Shown: positions 9,073 to 18,049, numbered from the stretch's first letter. The stretch: DNA of 64,000 bases from Saprospiraceae bacterium (GCA_016710265.1 JADJJL010000001.1:620001-684000), one strand, 5' to 3'. Numbers and translations are program-made. The notes: generated from the sequence alone by a model not told the origin.

Positions 9073-9717
9073 CTATAAGATACCTTTTAGCATCGGTACA
9101 AATTTAAAGTCACCAAATTCTTCCTTTCTCAAACTGCCATCTTGATTTTTATAAAACCGATACATAATCTGATGATTAGACCCAGTGGTCATTGGGGCCA
9201 CCATGTGACCTCCAATCTTTAATTGTTCCCACAAGGCTTTCGGGATTTCTGGACAAGCTGCAGTAACGATGATACTATCAAATGGTGCAAATCTTGGAAG
9301 ACCTTCAAAACCATCCCCATAAAATGTTCGGATGGATGAGTAACCTAAGTCTTTTAGCCGTACTGCCGTTTTATCATGCAAGGTTTTATGTCTTTCAATA
9401 GAATAAACTTTAGCCCCCATTTCTATGAGAACACAGGCCTGGTATCCTGATCCTAAGCCTATTTCTAAAATTTTATGGCCAGGTTGCACTTTTAATAGGC
9501 TGGTTTGAAATGCAACGGTGTAGGGTTGTGAAATGGTTTGTTCGCAATCAATGGGAAATGCATTGTCCTTATATGCCCATTCTTCAAATGCATTGTCCAA
9601 AAACAAATGACGAGGAACCTTCATAATGGCATCCAGGACTTTTTCGTCTTTTATGCCTTTGACAATGAGTTCGTTGATTAATTTTTTTCTGAGTCCTTTA
9701 TGTTTATAATTATCCAA
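9073..9717 (-). CDS. pcm: Protein-L-isoaspartate O-methyltransferase
   Basis: Repairs age-damaged proteins by methylating L-isoaspartyl residues with S-adenosylmethionine. The 214 residues show the family landmarks: VPRHLF near residue 35, the conserved TISQPYTVAFQTSLL segment, motif I EIGLGSGYQACVL (normally EIGTGSGYQ), an acidic second motif (VYSIERH), and GDGFEGLPRFAPFDSIIVTAACPEIPKALWEQLKIGGHMVAP, which covers motifs II and III. It appears monocistronic, divergent from the phosphohexomutase gene. Confidence 0.94.
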   Translation of the reverse strand: MDNYKHKGLRKKLINELIVKGIKDEKVLDAIMKVPRHLFLDNAFEEWAYKDNAFPIDCEQTISQPYTVAFQTSLLKVQPGHKILEIGLGSGYQACVLIEMGAKVYSIERHKTLHDKTAVRLKDLGYSSIRTFYGDGFEGLPRFAPFDSIIVTAACPEIPKALWEQLKIGGHMVAPMTTGSNHQIMYRFYKNQDGSLRKEEFGDFKFVPMLKGIL

Positions 9718-9795
9718 AATGCTTTAAAATAAGGCACTAAAATATACAATATTTTCGTAACATATTACATTCATTAGAAATGCTGCGCAGTCAGG

Positions 9796-9803
9796 TATAT
9801 TTG
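9796..9803 (+). promoter_or_regulatory. Candidate -7 element of the phosphohexomutase gene
   Basis: TATATTTG matches TAnnTTTG and lies 20 bases before the ATG at 9823. I see no convincing TTTG at the -33 position. Confidence 0.4.
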
Positions 9804-9822
9804 CGCCCTAAAGTAGAGATAA

Positions 9823-11226
9823 ATGAATCCAGTATATCAGATCAAATTTGGAACCGATGGATGGAGAGCCATCATTGCCGAAGCCTATACTTGTGACAAT
9901 TTAAGGAGAGTCACAGTGGCCACTGCCCGCTGGATGCAGCAAAAAGGCTTCAAATCCATTGTCATTGGACATGACTGTAGATTTGGTGGTAAAATGTTTC
10001 TCGAAGAAGCTTTGAAGGTATTTTTACACGAAGGTATTTATGTATATGCAGCTAAAAATTTTGTAAGCACACCCATGGTTTCATTAGGGGTCAGAGAGTT
10101 AAAAGCAGATTTAGGAATTGTGATTACAGCCAGTCACAATCCACCAGAATACAATGGCTACAAACTAAAATCTGCGTACGGTGGACCAACTCCACCTGAT
10201 GAGATTGCAGAATTGGAATCTTTAATCCCGGATCATTATTATATGGAAGACATTCGCTTGGATGCAGAAAGTTCCAAGTATCAATGGGTCAATCTCGAAG
10301 AAATGTACCTGACAAAAATTAAATCTTCCTTTGATCTTCCTCGTATTTCTAATTCGACCCAAATAGCTTATGACGCAATGTTTGGAGCTGGACAAAACAT
10401 CATGAAAACACTTTTCCCGGTAATGAAATCATTCCATTGTGAGTTAAATCCTGGATTCAATGGAACTCCTCCTGAGCCAATAGCTAAAAATCTAACTGAA
10501 ATTACCCATTTCTTAAATCAAAATAAGGGACAATATCTCGGTGTCGCCCACGATGGTGATGCAGACCGAATCGCCATGATGGACACCGATGGCCAAATGA
10601 TCGATTCTCATCATTTGTTGCTGCTTTTGATTCGGTATTTGGTGGAGGAGAAAAAATTAAGTGGAGACATCGTGATCAGCTTTTCGGTTACCAATAAAGT
10701 TAAAAAACTGGCGGACCATTATGGATTGAAAACCCACATAACCAAAGTTGGTTTTAAATACATTGCCAGTCTTATGATGAGTGGCGACGTACTGGTCGCA
10801 GGAGAAGAATCGGGTGGTTTGGCCATTAAAGGCCATATCCCGGAAAGAGATGGTATTTGGATTGCACTGACCATCCTGGAATATGTGGCCATGTCTGGCA
10901 AAAGTATTCGTTTATTAATCGAAGAGATTTATGCCCTCATTGGGGAATTCGTTTACGACCGCCTAGATTTAAAATTATGGCCAGAACAAATGCAAACCAT
11001 TAAATCCAAACTGGACTCTGAAATAATAAAATCCTGGGGACCATTTAAAACCAAAAATTATGAGGACCTGGATGGATACAAATACTATTTTGAACATGAC
11101 AACTGGTTGATGTTTAGAATGTCTGGTACCGAACCCGTTTTAAGAATTTATTCTCAGGGTCGCAATATCGAAGAATGCAAGGCAATTTTGTGGGAAGCTC
11201 AGAATAAACTGGGATTGCTAGCCTAA
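9823..11226 (+). CDS. Phosphoglucomutase/phosphomannomutase family enzyme
   Basis: An alpha-D-phosphohexomutase that moves phosphate between C1 and C6 of hexose phosphates, feeding glycan or central sugar metabolism. The four domains are visible by motif: KFGTDGWRA at the start, the phosphoserine loop ITASHNPPEYNG (Ser104), the metal loop HDGDADRIA, the sugar-binding GEESGGLAIKGHIPERDG, and the C-terminal phosphate-binding FRMSGTEPVLRIYS. At 467 residues it is the usual length. GEESGG is typical of the PMM/PGM group rather than GlmM, but glucose versus mannose preference cannot be read from the sequence. Confidence 0.93.
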   Translation: MNPVYQIKFGTDGWRAIIAEAYTCDNLRRVTVATARWMQQKGFKSIVIGHDCRFGGKMFLEEALKVFLHEGIYVYAAKNFVSTPMVSLGVRELKADLGIVITASHNPPEYNGYKLKSAYGGPTPPDEIAELESLIPDHYYMEDIRLDAESSKYQWVNLEEMYLTKIKSSFDLPRISNSTQIAYDAMFGAGQNIMKTLFPVMKSFHCELNPGFNGTPPEPIAKNLTEITHFLNQNKGQYLGVAHDGDADRIAMMDTDGQMIDSHHLLLLLIRYLVEEKKLSGDIVISFSVTNKVKKLADHYGLKTHITKVGFKYIASLMMSGDVLVAGEESGGLAIKGHIPERDGIWIALTILEYVAMSGKSIRLLIEEIYALIGEFVYDRLDLKLWPEQMQTIKSKLDSEIIKSWGPFKTKNYEDLDGYKYYFEHDNWLMFRMSGTEPVLRIYSQGRNIEECKAILWEAQNKLGLLA

Positions 11227-11342
11227 AACAAGTCTTCCTCATACTGAAGGTTTTGTGTTTTCTTTTATCATATTATAAAAATACACAATATGTATTAACT
11301 ACATATTGATAGTTTTAACATTTTATTTCAAAACATCCTGAC

Positions 11343-11350
11343 TATCTTTG
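11343..11350 (+). promoter_or_regulatory. Candidate -7 element for the lytic transglycosylase gene
   Basis: TATCTTTG matches TAnnTTTG; a T-rich stretch (11321-11324) lies 18 bases upstream where the -33 box is expected. This would give a leader of roughly 85 bases before the ATG at 11443. Confidence 0.35.
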
Positions 11351-11442
11351 TCGTTCTATAGCTTCGTTCCCGACGAATTATTTTATTTAATTTTTGGGTT
11401 CGATATGCATTATTAGTACTATATTAGACCCTCTGATTGACC

Positions 11443-12723
11443 ATGACATATAAATATCTATTCATTTTATGTATAGTTTTGGGAAGCTATTCGCTTTCCG
11501 GAGCTGTCGTTCATGATCCGGTTGGAGCTCAGGCTTTAAAAGACAGGATCGTTGCAAATTACTCAGAAGAAGACATCATTGACCGACTTAAATCCATGCA
11601 ATGTATGGTCGACATCAGTTTGGACCAGGATGTATTGGATCAGGTCAAACGTTTTGTCCTCATTGACAGAACTTTTAGCAAAAGGATTCTCTACAGGAAG
11701 GAATTGTACTTTCCTCTTATCGAACAAACTTTTGCAGCAAATCTGTTACCCAATGAATTAAAATATATAGCAGCTATTGAATCCGGCCTAAATCCTTCTG
11801 CAAAATCCGGTGCCGGAGCAGCTGGACTTTGGCAATTTATGATTGCAACAGCCAAAAATCGTGGTCTAAAAGTTGATGATAAAGTAGATCAACGTTTTGA
11901 TGCTGTAAATGCAACCAAAGCAGCAGCCTCTTACTTTCAGTCACTTTATCACATGTTTGGCGACTGGTCTTTGGCTTTGGCAGCATACAATTGTGGTGAA
12001 AATAAAGTATTAGATGCTCTCCAAAAATCTGAATCTAAAAATTATTGGGAAGTTCGAAAATTCCTACCTCGACAAACCCAATTGTTTGTACCTGCATTTA
12101 TTGGTTTGACCTATATGATTATGTTTTCTGAGCTTCACAATCTTTATCCTGAAAATACCTCACAGTCTTCAGAATTATTGACCTTTGTCAAAATTGACCG
12201 TGAATTGAATATTGATAAAATGAGCAAAGCTACAGGCATTGACAAATCAATTTTTAAGTTGCTCAATCCTGCTTATCGTAAAAGCATCATTCCAAAATCT
12301 GAAAAAGGACATTACATAACTTTACCAGATTCACTAGCGGTAGAATTTGTAGAATATTATAGCAATCATATAAAACGTCCTGCAAAAGCAGAAGAAGAAG
12401 AAATTCAAATCCAACTGCTTCCGGGAGGAATCATTGACATTATTAGTTTTGCAAGACCTCTGGCAGAAGTTCCAAATCAAATCCCTGCGCCTGATCCAAA
12501 AGCCATTGAATATTATACGACCAGCAATATCAATGAAAAGCCAAATCTAAAAACAGATTCTCCCAAGAATTATATTTACCACATCGTCAAATCCCGTGAA
12601 AGTCTATCTGACATTGCTGCTTTGTATGAAACTGTGAATGTAAATGATCTTATGGAATGGAACGAACTCCATAAAGACATGGCTGCCCTTAAGAAAGGGA
12701 CCGTACTTATCATTAAGCAATAA
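11443..12723 (+). CDS. Membrane-associated lytic murein transglycosylase with C-terminal LysM (MltD-like)
   Basis: Cleaves peptidoglycan glycan strands non-hydrolytically in the periplasm. The ATG at 11443 is chosen; a TTG two codons upstream is an alternative. Residues 1-21 are a signal peptide. The SLT domain follows with AAIESGLNPSAKSGAGAAGLWQFM (catalytic-type Glu112) and AAYNCGENKVLDAL. After a linker, a single LysM repeat (IYHIVKSRESLSDIAALY to the end) should bind peptidoglycan. MltD proteins in proteobacteria often carry more LysM copies; one or two is usual in Bacteroidota. Confidence 0.92.
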   Translation: MTYKYLFILCIVLGSYSLSGAVVHDPVGAQALKDRIVANYSEEDIIDRLKSMQCMVDISLDQDVLDQVKRFVLIDRTFSKRILYRKELYFPLIEQTFAANLLPNELKYIAAIESGLNPSAKSGAGAAGLWQFMIATAKNRGLKVDDKVDQRFDAVNATKAAASYFQSLYHMFGDWSLALAAYNCGENKVLDALQKSESKNYWEVRKFLPRQTQLFVPAFIGLTYMIMFSELHNLYPENTSQSSELLTFVKIDRELNIDKMSKATGIDKSIFKLLNPAYRKSIIPKSEKGHYITLPDSLAVEFVEYYSNHIKRPAKAEEEEIQIQLLPGGIIDIISFARPLAEVPNQIPAPDPKAIEYYTTSNINEKPNLKTDSPKNYIYHIVKSRESLSDIAALYETVNVNDLMEWNELHKDMAALKKGTVLIIKQ

Positions 12724-12839
12724 TTTAATTTCTCTTGATTTTAAGAGGTAATTAAGCCCTCTATTAATTCCTTAGGCTTGGTTCTAGTGTACAAATTATT
12801 AATTTGAAAATTCATTGCACTTAGCGTATTCGTCGCATG

Positions 12840-13384
12840 ATAATAAGAATTGTATATTTGGAAATTTAGAATACAATTTGGAAATTTGAAAATGTGAAAA
12901 TGTGAAAATTGGGAAATCGAAGAGAACGCTGTAGGCGTCCTAAATCTGCGTGTCCCCAACGAAGTTGGTGGGCTAAAGGCATTATTGAAGAATGAATCTT
13001 TGACAATTTATTGCAGACTTGTAAAAGAGCCTTTCTAAACCAGCGGTGTTAGAATACAATTTGGAAATGTGAAAATGTGAAAATTTGAAAATGCCTGTGC
13101 TGAGTGAAGTCGAAGAATGGAAATGTGAAAATCGAAGAGAACGCCGTAGGCGTCCTAATTTCTACCAAAGGCGTTATTAATAATTTGAAAATCTTAGCGA
13201 TGCGGAGATAACGCCAAAGACGTTATTGAAGAATGAATCTGTGACAATTTATCGCCGACTTGTAAAATAGTCTTTCTAAACCAGCGGCCTCTAAATATAA
13301 TGAGTCAATTTGAAAATGTGGAAATTTGAAAGAAAGTTCAAATATATAACCCCGAGTATTAAAAGAGCCTTTCTAAACCAGCGG
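12840..13384. repeat. Cluster of dispersed short repeats in a gene-free field
   Basis: The field 12724-13747 has no credible gene; its left part is built from repeated modules. Module A (about 72 bases, ATTGAAGAATGAATC to CTAAACCAGCGG) occurs at 12976-13046 and 13216-13287, with a 3' half copy at 13360-13384. Module B, a hairpin ACGCCGTAGGCGT, is at 13141-13153 with a one-mismatch copy at 12926-12938. Module C is runs of GAAATTTGAAAATGTG-type sequence (12880-12912, 13062-13090, 13310-13330). A motif GTGCTGAGTGAAGTCGAAG at about 13098-13116 resembles a short repeat I know from other Bacteroidota genomes. Confidence 0.8.
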
Positions 13385-13648
13385 CCCCAAACAGGCAGAT
13401 TTTGGTTACGCAAATTTTTAAATGAGAGGATATTTCAACTTAGAAAAAATATCAGAAAGAGAAAAGGCCGTATTTTTTGTCGCTACAGAGAAAGTTTATT
13501 TAGTTAGAATGACGAATGTTTAATCGAATAGGTTGGATGTTGTAGCGACAAAATCCGACGGACCAAAATCTGCCCGACAGCGTTGGCTTTAAAAAAAGGA
13601 TTTTACAAGCAAAAGCCGCAAAATGAAGTGCCGCCTTTTAGAAAGGCT
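13366..13648. repeat. Three nested perfect inverted repeats (283-bp island)
   Basis: Outer pair: AGCCTTTCTAAA at 13366-13377 and its complement at 13637-13648 (12 bp). Middle pair: GGCAGATTTTGGT at 13394-13406 and its complement at 13562-13574 (13 bp). Inner pair: TTTTGTCGCTACA at 13475-13487 and its complement at 13541-13553 (13 bp). All three are exact and correctly nested, so a single strand could fold into one branched structure. The interior has no gene I can support. It could be a miniature mobile element, a decayed transposon, or a structured RNA. Confidence 0.75.
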
Positions 13649-13657
13649 GCGTTTTTG

Positions 13658-13682
13658 CTACTTTTTGCGCGACAAAAAGTAG
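13658..13682. repeat. Perfect 10-bp hairpin without T tract
   Basis: CTACTTTTTG at 13658-13667 pairs exactly with CAAAAAGTAG at 13673-13682 across a five-base loop. It lies 66 bases beyond the stop of the minus-strand rnpA gene and may serve as a weak terminator for it, or be the edge of the neighbouring repeat island. Confidence 0.6.
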
Positions 13683-13747
13683 GACAAAAGGAAAAAGATA
13701 AATTTCCGGTTATATAGGTGTTAAACCCAGCAATCAGCTGCCATCTC

Positions 13748-14137
13748 CTATTCCTTAGACAAGGATTGAGCCAATTCTTGCAAACACTGCACCACAGCTG
13801 CCTTAATCACATTTATATCCTTTTCTTCATCGGATAAATAAATCCACATCATGGCAGGAATTTTTCCTTCCACTTTAGTAATAATACCTCTTTGTTCCGT
13901 TCTAAATGACTCAATGATCAATCGCCTTATGCGATTGCGAAGAACAGCAGTTTTAATTTTTTTCTTAGGAATGGAAAATGCAACTGCCAGCTCTCTAATC
14001 TCCGGATGATTATTTAGAACTTTATACTTTAGCAACAAAGGATAGGAAAAAGCAGTAGACGAACTTTGGAAAAGTTGTCCAATCAGTTTGCGTGACTTTA
14101 ATCGATGGTGAGAAGGAAATGTATTATTAGTAGGCAC
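13748..14137 (-). CDS. rnpA: Ribonuclease P protein component
   Basis: The small basic protein that helps the RNase P RNA mature tRNA 5' ends. The hallmark RNR motif is clear (AVLRNRIRRLIIESFR near residues 62-77), and the N-terminal HHRLKSRKLIGQLF matches the usual start of the family. At 129 residues it is typical. The start is a GTG at 14137, 21 bases downstream of the rpmH stop; the rpmH-rnpA order is the standard bacterial arrangement. The RNase P RNA gene itself is not in the window. Confidence 0.95.
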   Translation of the reverse strand: MPTNNTFPSHHRLKSRKLIGQLFQSSSTAFSYPLLLKYKVLNNHPEIRELAVAFSIPKKKIKTAVLRNRIRRLIIESFRTEQRGIITKVEGKIPAMMWIYLSDEEKDINVIKAAVVQCLQELAQSLSKE

Positions 14138-14158
14138 CTCTTAAAGAGGAATGGTATA

Positions 14159-14314
14159 TTATTTCAATCTGCTCTCATCAGAAACAGAAAGTTTCGCGCG
14201 ACCACGACTACGGCGACGAGCCAATACCCTTCGGCCATTTTTAGATTTCATGCGGCTTCTAAAGCCGTGTTTGTTGGCTCTCTTTCTTCTAGAAGGTTGA
14301 AATGTGCGTTTCAT
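14159..14314 (-). CDS. rpmH: 50S ribosomal protein L34
   Basis: A 51-residue, highly basic protein of the large ribosomal subunit, too short for many ORF scans. Reading down from the ATG at 14314 gives MKRTFQPSRRKRANKHGFR, then SRMKSKNGRRVLARRRSRGR, which is a textbook L34, followed by a short acidic tail (VSDESRLK). It directly precedes rnpA on the same strand. The TAA stop is at 14159-14161. Confidence 0.96.
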   Translation of the reverse strand: MKRTFQPSRRKRANKHGFRSRMKSKNGRRVLARRRSRGRAKLSVSDESRLK

Positions 14315-14350
14315 GACTCTTTATTTTAGACCCTTTTGTTAAAAGGACTG

Positions 14351-14358
14351 CAAAATTA
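14351..14358 (-). promoter_or_regulatory. Candidate -7 element of rpmH-rnpA
   Basis: On the minus strand this reads TAATTTTG, matching TAnnTTTG, 36 bases upstream of the rpmH ATG. No clear TTTG is seen 19-21 bases further upstream. Confidence 0.35.
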
Positions 14359-14410
14359 CTACATTTTTTGAAATTATGCCTCTTTAATATAATTTTTTAT
14401 AAAAAAAAGA

Positions 14411-16417
14411 TCAACTATTCATAGCCACTAGGAAATCTTCGTTTCTTGAAGTTCCGACCATGTGCTTTTTAATAAAATCAATTGCTTCTTCTGGCTTCAT
14501 ATCTGCCAAATGGTTTCTCAAAACAAACATTCTTTGGACCGTGGCCTCATCCTGAAGCAAATCTTCCCTTCGTGTACTTGATTTTGTAAGGTCTATAGAT
14601 GGATACATTCTCTTGTTAGCCAAGGTTCTATCCAATTGAAGTTCCATATTACCCGTTCCTTTAAACTCTTCAAAAATCACACCATCCATTTTCGATCCTG
14701 TATCTATTAAAGCGGTTGCCAAGATGGTCAATGAACCTCCATTTTCAATTTTTCTGGCAGCACCAAAGAATTTTTTAGGCTTTTGTAGGGCATTGGCTTC
14801 CACTCCACCTGATAATACTTTCCCTGATGATGGAGCCACAGTGTTATAGGCCCTTGCCAAACGGGTGATCGAATCCAGTAAAATAACCACATCGTGCCCA
14901 CATTCCACCATCCTTTTGGCCTTTTCCAAAACAATGTTGGCCACACGCACGTGGTTGTCGGCAGGTTCGTCAAAGGTAGAAGAGATGACTTCCGCTTTAA
15001 CACTCCTTTTCATATCAGTGACTTCTTCTGGTCTTTCATCCACCAACAATACGATCAAATAACATTCCGGATGATTAACAGCTATCGCATTGGCTATGTC
15101 CTTCAACAAAAAGGTCTTCCCTGTCTTTGGTTGCGCTACGATCAAACCTCTCTGTCCTTTACCTATAGGTGTAAACAGGTCTATCATTCTATTGCCATAA
15201 TCCTTTCCCGTTGGGGAAGTGGTCAGCTTAAATTTTTCGTTTGGAAATAAAGGCGTTAGATAATCAAAAGGAACCCTATCCCGTATTACTTTGGGTTCTA
15301 GTCCATTAATTTTAGATACTCTGAGCAAGGCATAATACCGCTCTCCTTCTTTGGGAGGTCTAACCGCTCCAACAATGGTGTCACCTGTTTTTACGCCAAA
15401 AAGCTTAATCTGAGATGGGGACACATAAACATCATCCGGAGAAGAAAGGTAGTTATAATCAGAACTCCTTAAAAAGCCATATCCCTCTTGCATCATTTCC
15501 AATACTCCCTGACCTTCTACGACTCCTTCAAGTTCGACGATAAATGCAGGTGGTTGTGGCGGTGTTTCTGGTTCTCCGTTTCCATCTATCAAATGATCCA
15601 CAGATTCCCTTCTTTCAAGAGGCTCTCTCCTTTGCACCTGTTCTCTTCTATCTGAGGGCTCTCTCTTTTCAATGGGTTCTCTTCTTTCAACTGGTTCTCT
15701 CCTGTCGTTTGGTTCTCTTCTATCAGCTGGTTCCCTTCTTTGTACTTGTTCTCTTCTGTCAGAAGGTTCTCTATCTATGCCTTCTCTTCGATCAGTCGGT
15801 TCTCTTTTTTCTATCGGCTCTCTTCTATTCTCTGCCTCTCTTCTTTCTAATAGTTCATTTGCATCAAGTGGCTCTTTATTATCAATAGAAGGTCTAATTT
15901 CGTCATTTTCGTTGATTTTTGCTGTTTTGGGCTTTTCTTTGAAGTTGCGTTGATTTCGAGGTGCTGGCCTATTCTCCTTGATGGGAGGACCTTCAGGTTT
16001 CAATTTAGCTTCTCCATCTGGTTGAACTTCAATGACTGGAGGCAAATCATCTTTCAAAATGATAATTCTTGGATTCTTAGGTACCACTTTAACTTCTTCT
16101 GGTTCAATTGCGCTTTCTTGATCGGTTGTTTCTGGTTCATCTGTTTTTAGAACCCTTCTTCTTCTATTGCGAATATTGCGTTCATCCTCAATAATATCAT
16201 AAGAAGTGGAAGTTTCACTTTTGCCATTTGATCCTTCTCCATTATCCAAAGAATCAGTTGATTTCTTACTGCCTAATAAGGCTTGTTGATCCAATATTTT
16301 ATAAACAAGGTCCTGCTTTGCCAATTTTTTGGCATTGGTTACCCCCAATTTGTCGGCAATTTCTTTGAGCTCAGTGACGAGCATATCATTCAATTGTAAT
16401 ATATCATACATAGCCAC
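14411..16417 (-). CDS. rho: Transcription termination factor Rho with a long charged N-terminal insertion
   Basis: The hexameric RNA helicase that ends transcription. Residues 1-48 are the Rho N-terminal helical domain. Residues 50-295 form an insertion absent from E. coli Rho; within it, residues 191-272 are hexapeptide repeats of RREPxx type (ERREPI, DRREPN and so on), including a 36-residue internal duplication of REPSDRREQVQRREP. The RNA-binding cold-shock-like domain follows (about 300-368, EGYGFLRSSDYNYLSSPDDVYV), then the ATPase with Walker A AQPKTGKT (428-435) and the Q/R-loop region SGGVEANALQKPKKFFGAAR. At 668 residues it is about 250 longer than E. coli Rho. The insertion is likely disordered and RNA-binding (inference). 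Confidence 0.95.
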   Translation of the reverse strand: MAMYDILQLNDMLVTELKEIADKLGVTNAKKLAKQDLVYKILDQQALLGSKKSTDSLDNGEGSNGKSETSTSYDIIEDERNIRNRRRRVLKTDEPETTDQESAIEPEEVKVVPKNPRIIILKDDLPPVIEVQPDGEAKLKPEGPPIKENRPAPRNQRNFKEKPKTAKINENDEIRPSIDNKEPLDANELLERREAENRREPIEKREPTDRREGIDREPSDRREQVQRREPADRREPNDRREPVERREPIEKREPSDRREQVQRREPLERRESVDHLIDGNGEPETPPQPPAFIVELEGVVEGQGVLEMMQEGYGFLRSSDYNYLSSPDDVYVSPSQIKLFGVKTGDTIVGAVRPPKEGERYYALLRVSKINGLEPKVIRDRVPFDYLTPLFPNEKFKLTTSPTGKDYGNRMIDLFTPIGKGQRGLIVAQPKTGKTFLLKDIANAIAVNHPECYLIVLLVDERPEEVTDMKRSVKAEVISSTFDEPADNHVRVANIVLEKAKRMVECGHDVVILLDSITRLARAYNTVAPSSGKVLSGGVEANALQKPKKFFGAARKIENGGSLTILATALIDTGSKMDGVIFEEFKGTGNMELQLDRTLANKRMYPSIDLTKSSTRREDLLQDEATVQRMFVLRNHLADMKPEEAIDFIKKHMVGTSRNEDFLVAMNS
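15602..15847 (-). repeat. In-frame 18-bp coding repeats in rho
   Basis: This segment encodes residues 191-272 of Rho as degenerate 18-base units specifying R-R-E-P plus two variable residues. A 108-base stretch is itself duplicated, giving the REPSDRREQVQRREP block twice. Length variation between strains would be expected here. Confidence 0.85.
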
Positions 16418-16581
16418 GATCTGACAATTTAATTATTTGTAAATGAGTTAAATAGGAATGAAAAAAAGGTTTGACTTTGGCAAACTCTGTCTAAAATTCA
16501 AATCATGAGAGACTGATTAACTTACTTGATAAAACAAAATCTCTGGAATTGTTTAGAACGGGTTGGATGCCTTTAACGCCA

Positions 16582-16589
16582 CAAAGATA
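16582..16589 (-). promoter_or_regulatory. Candidate -7 element upstream of rho
   Basis: Minus-strand TATCTTTG (TAnnTTTG match) would start a transcript with a leader of about 160 bases before the rho ATG. Long leaders are known for autoregulated rho genes; whether this one is used that way is inference. The -33 box is weak. Confidence 0.35.
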
Positions 16590-16665
16590 AAACTTTTTTG
16601 ATTCGCAAGTATTATTTTCCATCTAAATGAAATATTTCATCTAAAATTGTCCTAAATTCAAAAAA

Positions 16666-17946
16666 ATGTTGGAATTAAGGTTGTTGAGACAAGAGAAAGC
16701 CCGAATTATCAAAGGTTTACACAAAAGAGCAGGATATGAAAACATTGAAAAATTAATTGATGAAATAATAGAAACCGATGACGAGCGAAAAACAGCTCAA
16801 TCTCAAAACGATCTCATTTTATCCCAAATCAATAGCATTTCTAAAGAAGTAGGAGAATTTATGAAGTCCGGCAAAAAGTCTGAGGCGGAAAGTCTCAAAC
16901 TAAAAGTAGCCGAACTTAAAAATGAAAACAAACAATTCGATGACAGGCTTCGACTGGCACAGGAAAAACTAGAATCCATACTGATCCAATTACCCAATGT
17001 GCCACACGAATCAGTGCCCAATGGGAAAACTCCGGAAGACAATGAGATTTATAAAGCATGGTCCGGAGAGCTGCCTGTTTTGGGACCAGAAGCCTTACCT
17101 CATTGGGAGTTGGCTAAAAAATACAAGGTGTTTGACATGGAGTTGGGGGTAAAAATCAGTGGATCCGGATTTATACTTTACCGCCAAAATGGAGCTAGAC
17201 TTCAAAGAGCACTCATTAATTTTTTCTTGGACGAAGCAGGCGCAGCAGGTTACGAAGAAATCCAGGCTCCTCTTTTGGTGAATGGCGACTCTGCACGTGG
17301 GACTGGGCAACTGCCGGATAAAGAAGGGCAAATGTATTATGTCGAAAAAGATGATCTATATCTGATACCCACGGCTGAAGTTCCTGTGACCAATATTTAT
17401 CGAGATGTAATACTTAAAGAAATGGAACTTCCCATCAAATTAACAGGTTATACGCCTTGTTTTAGAAGGGAAGCTGGATCGTATGGTGCGCATGTCAAAG
17501 GATTAAACCGAGTACACCAATTTGATAAAATTGAAATTGTCAGAATAGAACATCCTGATAATTCCTATACCGCATTGATGGATATGTTGACACATGTGGA
17601 AGGTTTACTCCAAAAACTTGAATTGCCATATAGAATCCTTAGGTTATGTGGAGGGGATATGGGATTTGCCTCTGCACTCACTTTTGATTTTGAAGTCTGG
17701 TCTGCGGCTCAGCAAAGATGGTTGGAAGTGAGTTCTGTGTCCAACTTTGAGACCTTCCAAACAAATCGAATGAAATTGCGAATAAAAACTGATTCCGGAG
17801 AAATAAAATTGGCTCATACTCTAAACGGCAGTGCATTGGCTTTGGCCAGAATTGTAGCTTCCATTCTTGAAAATCATCAAACAGAAAATGGCATCCGTTT
17901 ACCCAAAGCCCTTGTGCCTTATTTTGGAAAAGAAATTTTGGCTTGA
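16666..17946 (+). CDS. serS: Seryl-tRNA synthetase
   Basis: Charges tRNA-Ser (and tRNA-Sec where present) with serine. The N-terminal tRNA-binding long-arm coiled coil spans about residues 28-110. The class II catalytic core has motif 2 (PCFRREAGSYGAHVKGLNRVHQFDKIE), and motif 3 (NGSALALARIVASILENHQ) close to the C-terminus, both characteristic of SerRS. At 426 residues it is the normal length. It is divergent from rho and followed by an unrelated membrane peptidase gene. Confidence 0.97.
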   Translation: MLELRLLRQEKARIIKGLHKRAGYENIEKLIDEIIETDDERKTAQSQNDLILSQINSISKEVGEFMKSGKKSEAESLKLKVAELKNENKQFDDRLRLAQEKLESILIQLPNVPHESVPNGKTPEDNEIYKAWSGELPVLGPEALPHWELAKKYKVFDMELGVKISGSGFILYRQNGARLQRALINFFLDEAGAAGYEEIQAPLLVNGDSARGTGQLPDKEGQMYYVEKDDLYLIPTAEVPVTNIYRDVILKEMELPIKLTGYTPCFRREAGSYGAHVKGLNRVHQFDKIEIVRIEHPDNSYTALMDMLTHVEGLLQKLELPYRILRLCGGDMGFASALTFDFEVWSAAQQRWLEVSSVSNFETFQTNRMKLRIKTDSGEIKLAHTLNGSALALARIVASILENHQTENGIRLPKALVPYFGKEILA

Positions 17947-17994
17947 TTAAAATGATAACAAAATATTTTGAAAATATCAGAAATCTTTTTTGCC

Positions 17995-18002
17995 TAAATT
18001 TG
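17995..18002 (+). promoter_or_regulatory. Candidate -7 element of the YugP-like gene
   Basis: TAAATTTG matches TAnnTTTG, 47 bases before the ATG. A TTTG at 17967-17970 is 24 bases upstream, a little far for the usual 19-21 spacing. Confidence 0.35.
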
Positions 18003-18049
18003 TTTTAGCATCATTACTATTAATTAAAATCGATAAAATTCTATAAATT

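Noticed and set aside
13310..13507. 65-codon reading frame in the repeat field
   Set aside because: It runs through repeat modules and the nested inverted repeats, and the translation is low-complexity basic sequence with no known family.
12724..13747. tRNA or other structured RNA gene in the long gap
   Set aside because: I saw no T-arm-like GGTTCRANNCC or clover-leaf pattern here or in the other gaps I read. The hairpins present belong to repeats.
15544..15953. Leu/Ser-rich reading frames opposite the Rho repeats
   Set aside because: They are produced by translating the RREP-coding repeats on the wrong strand.
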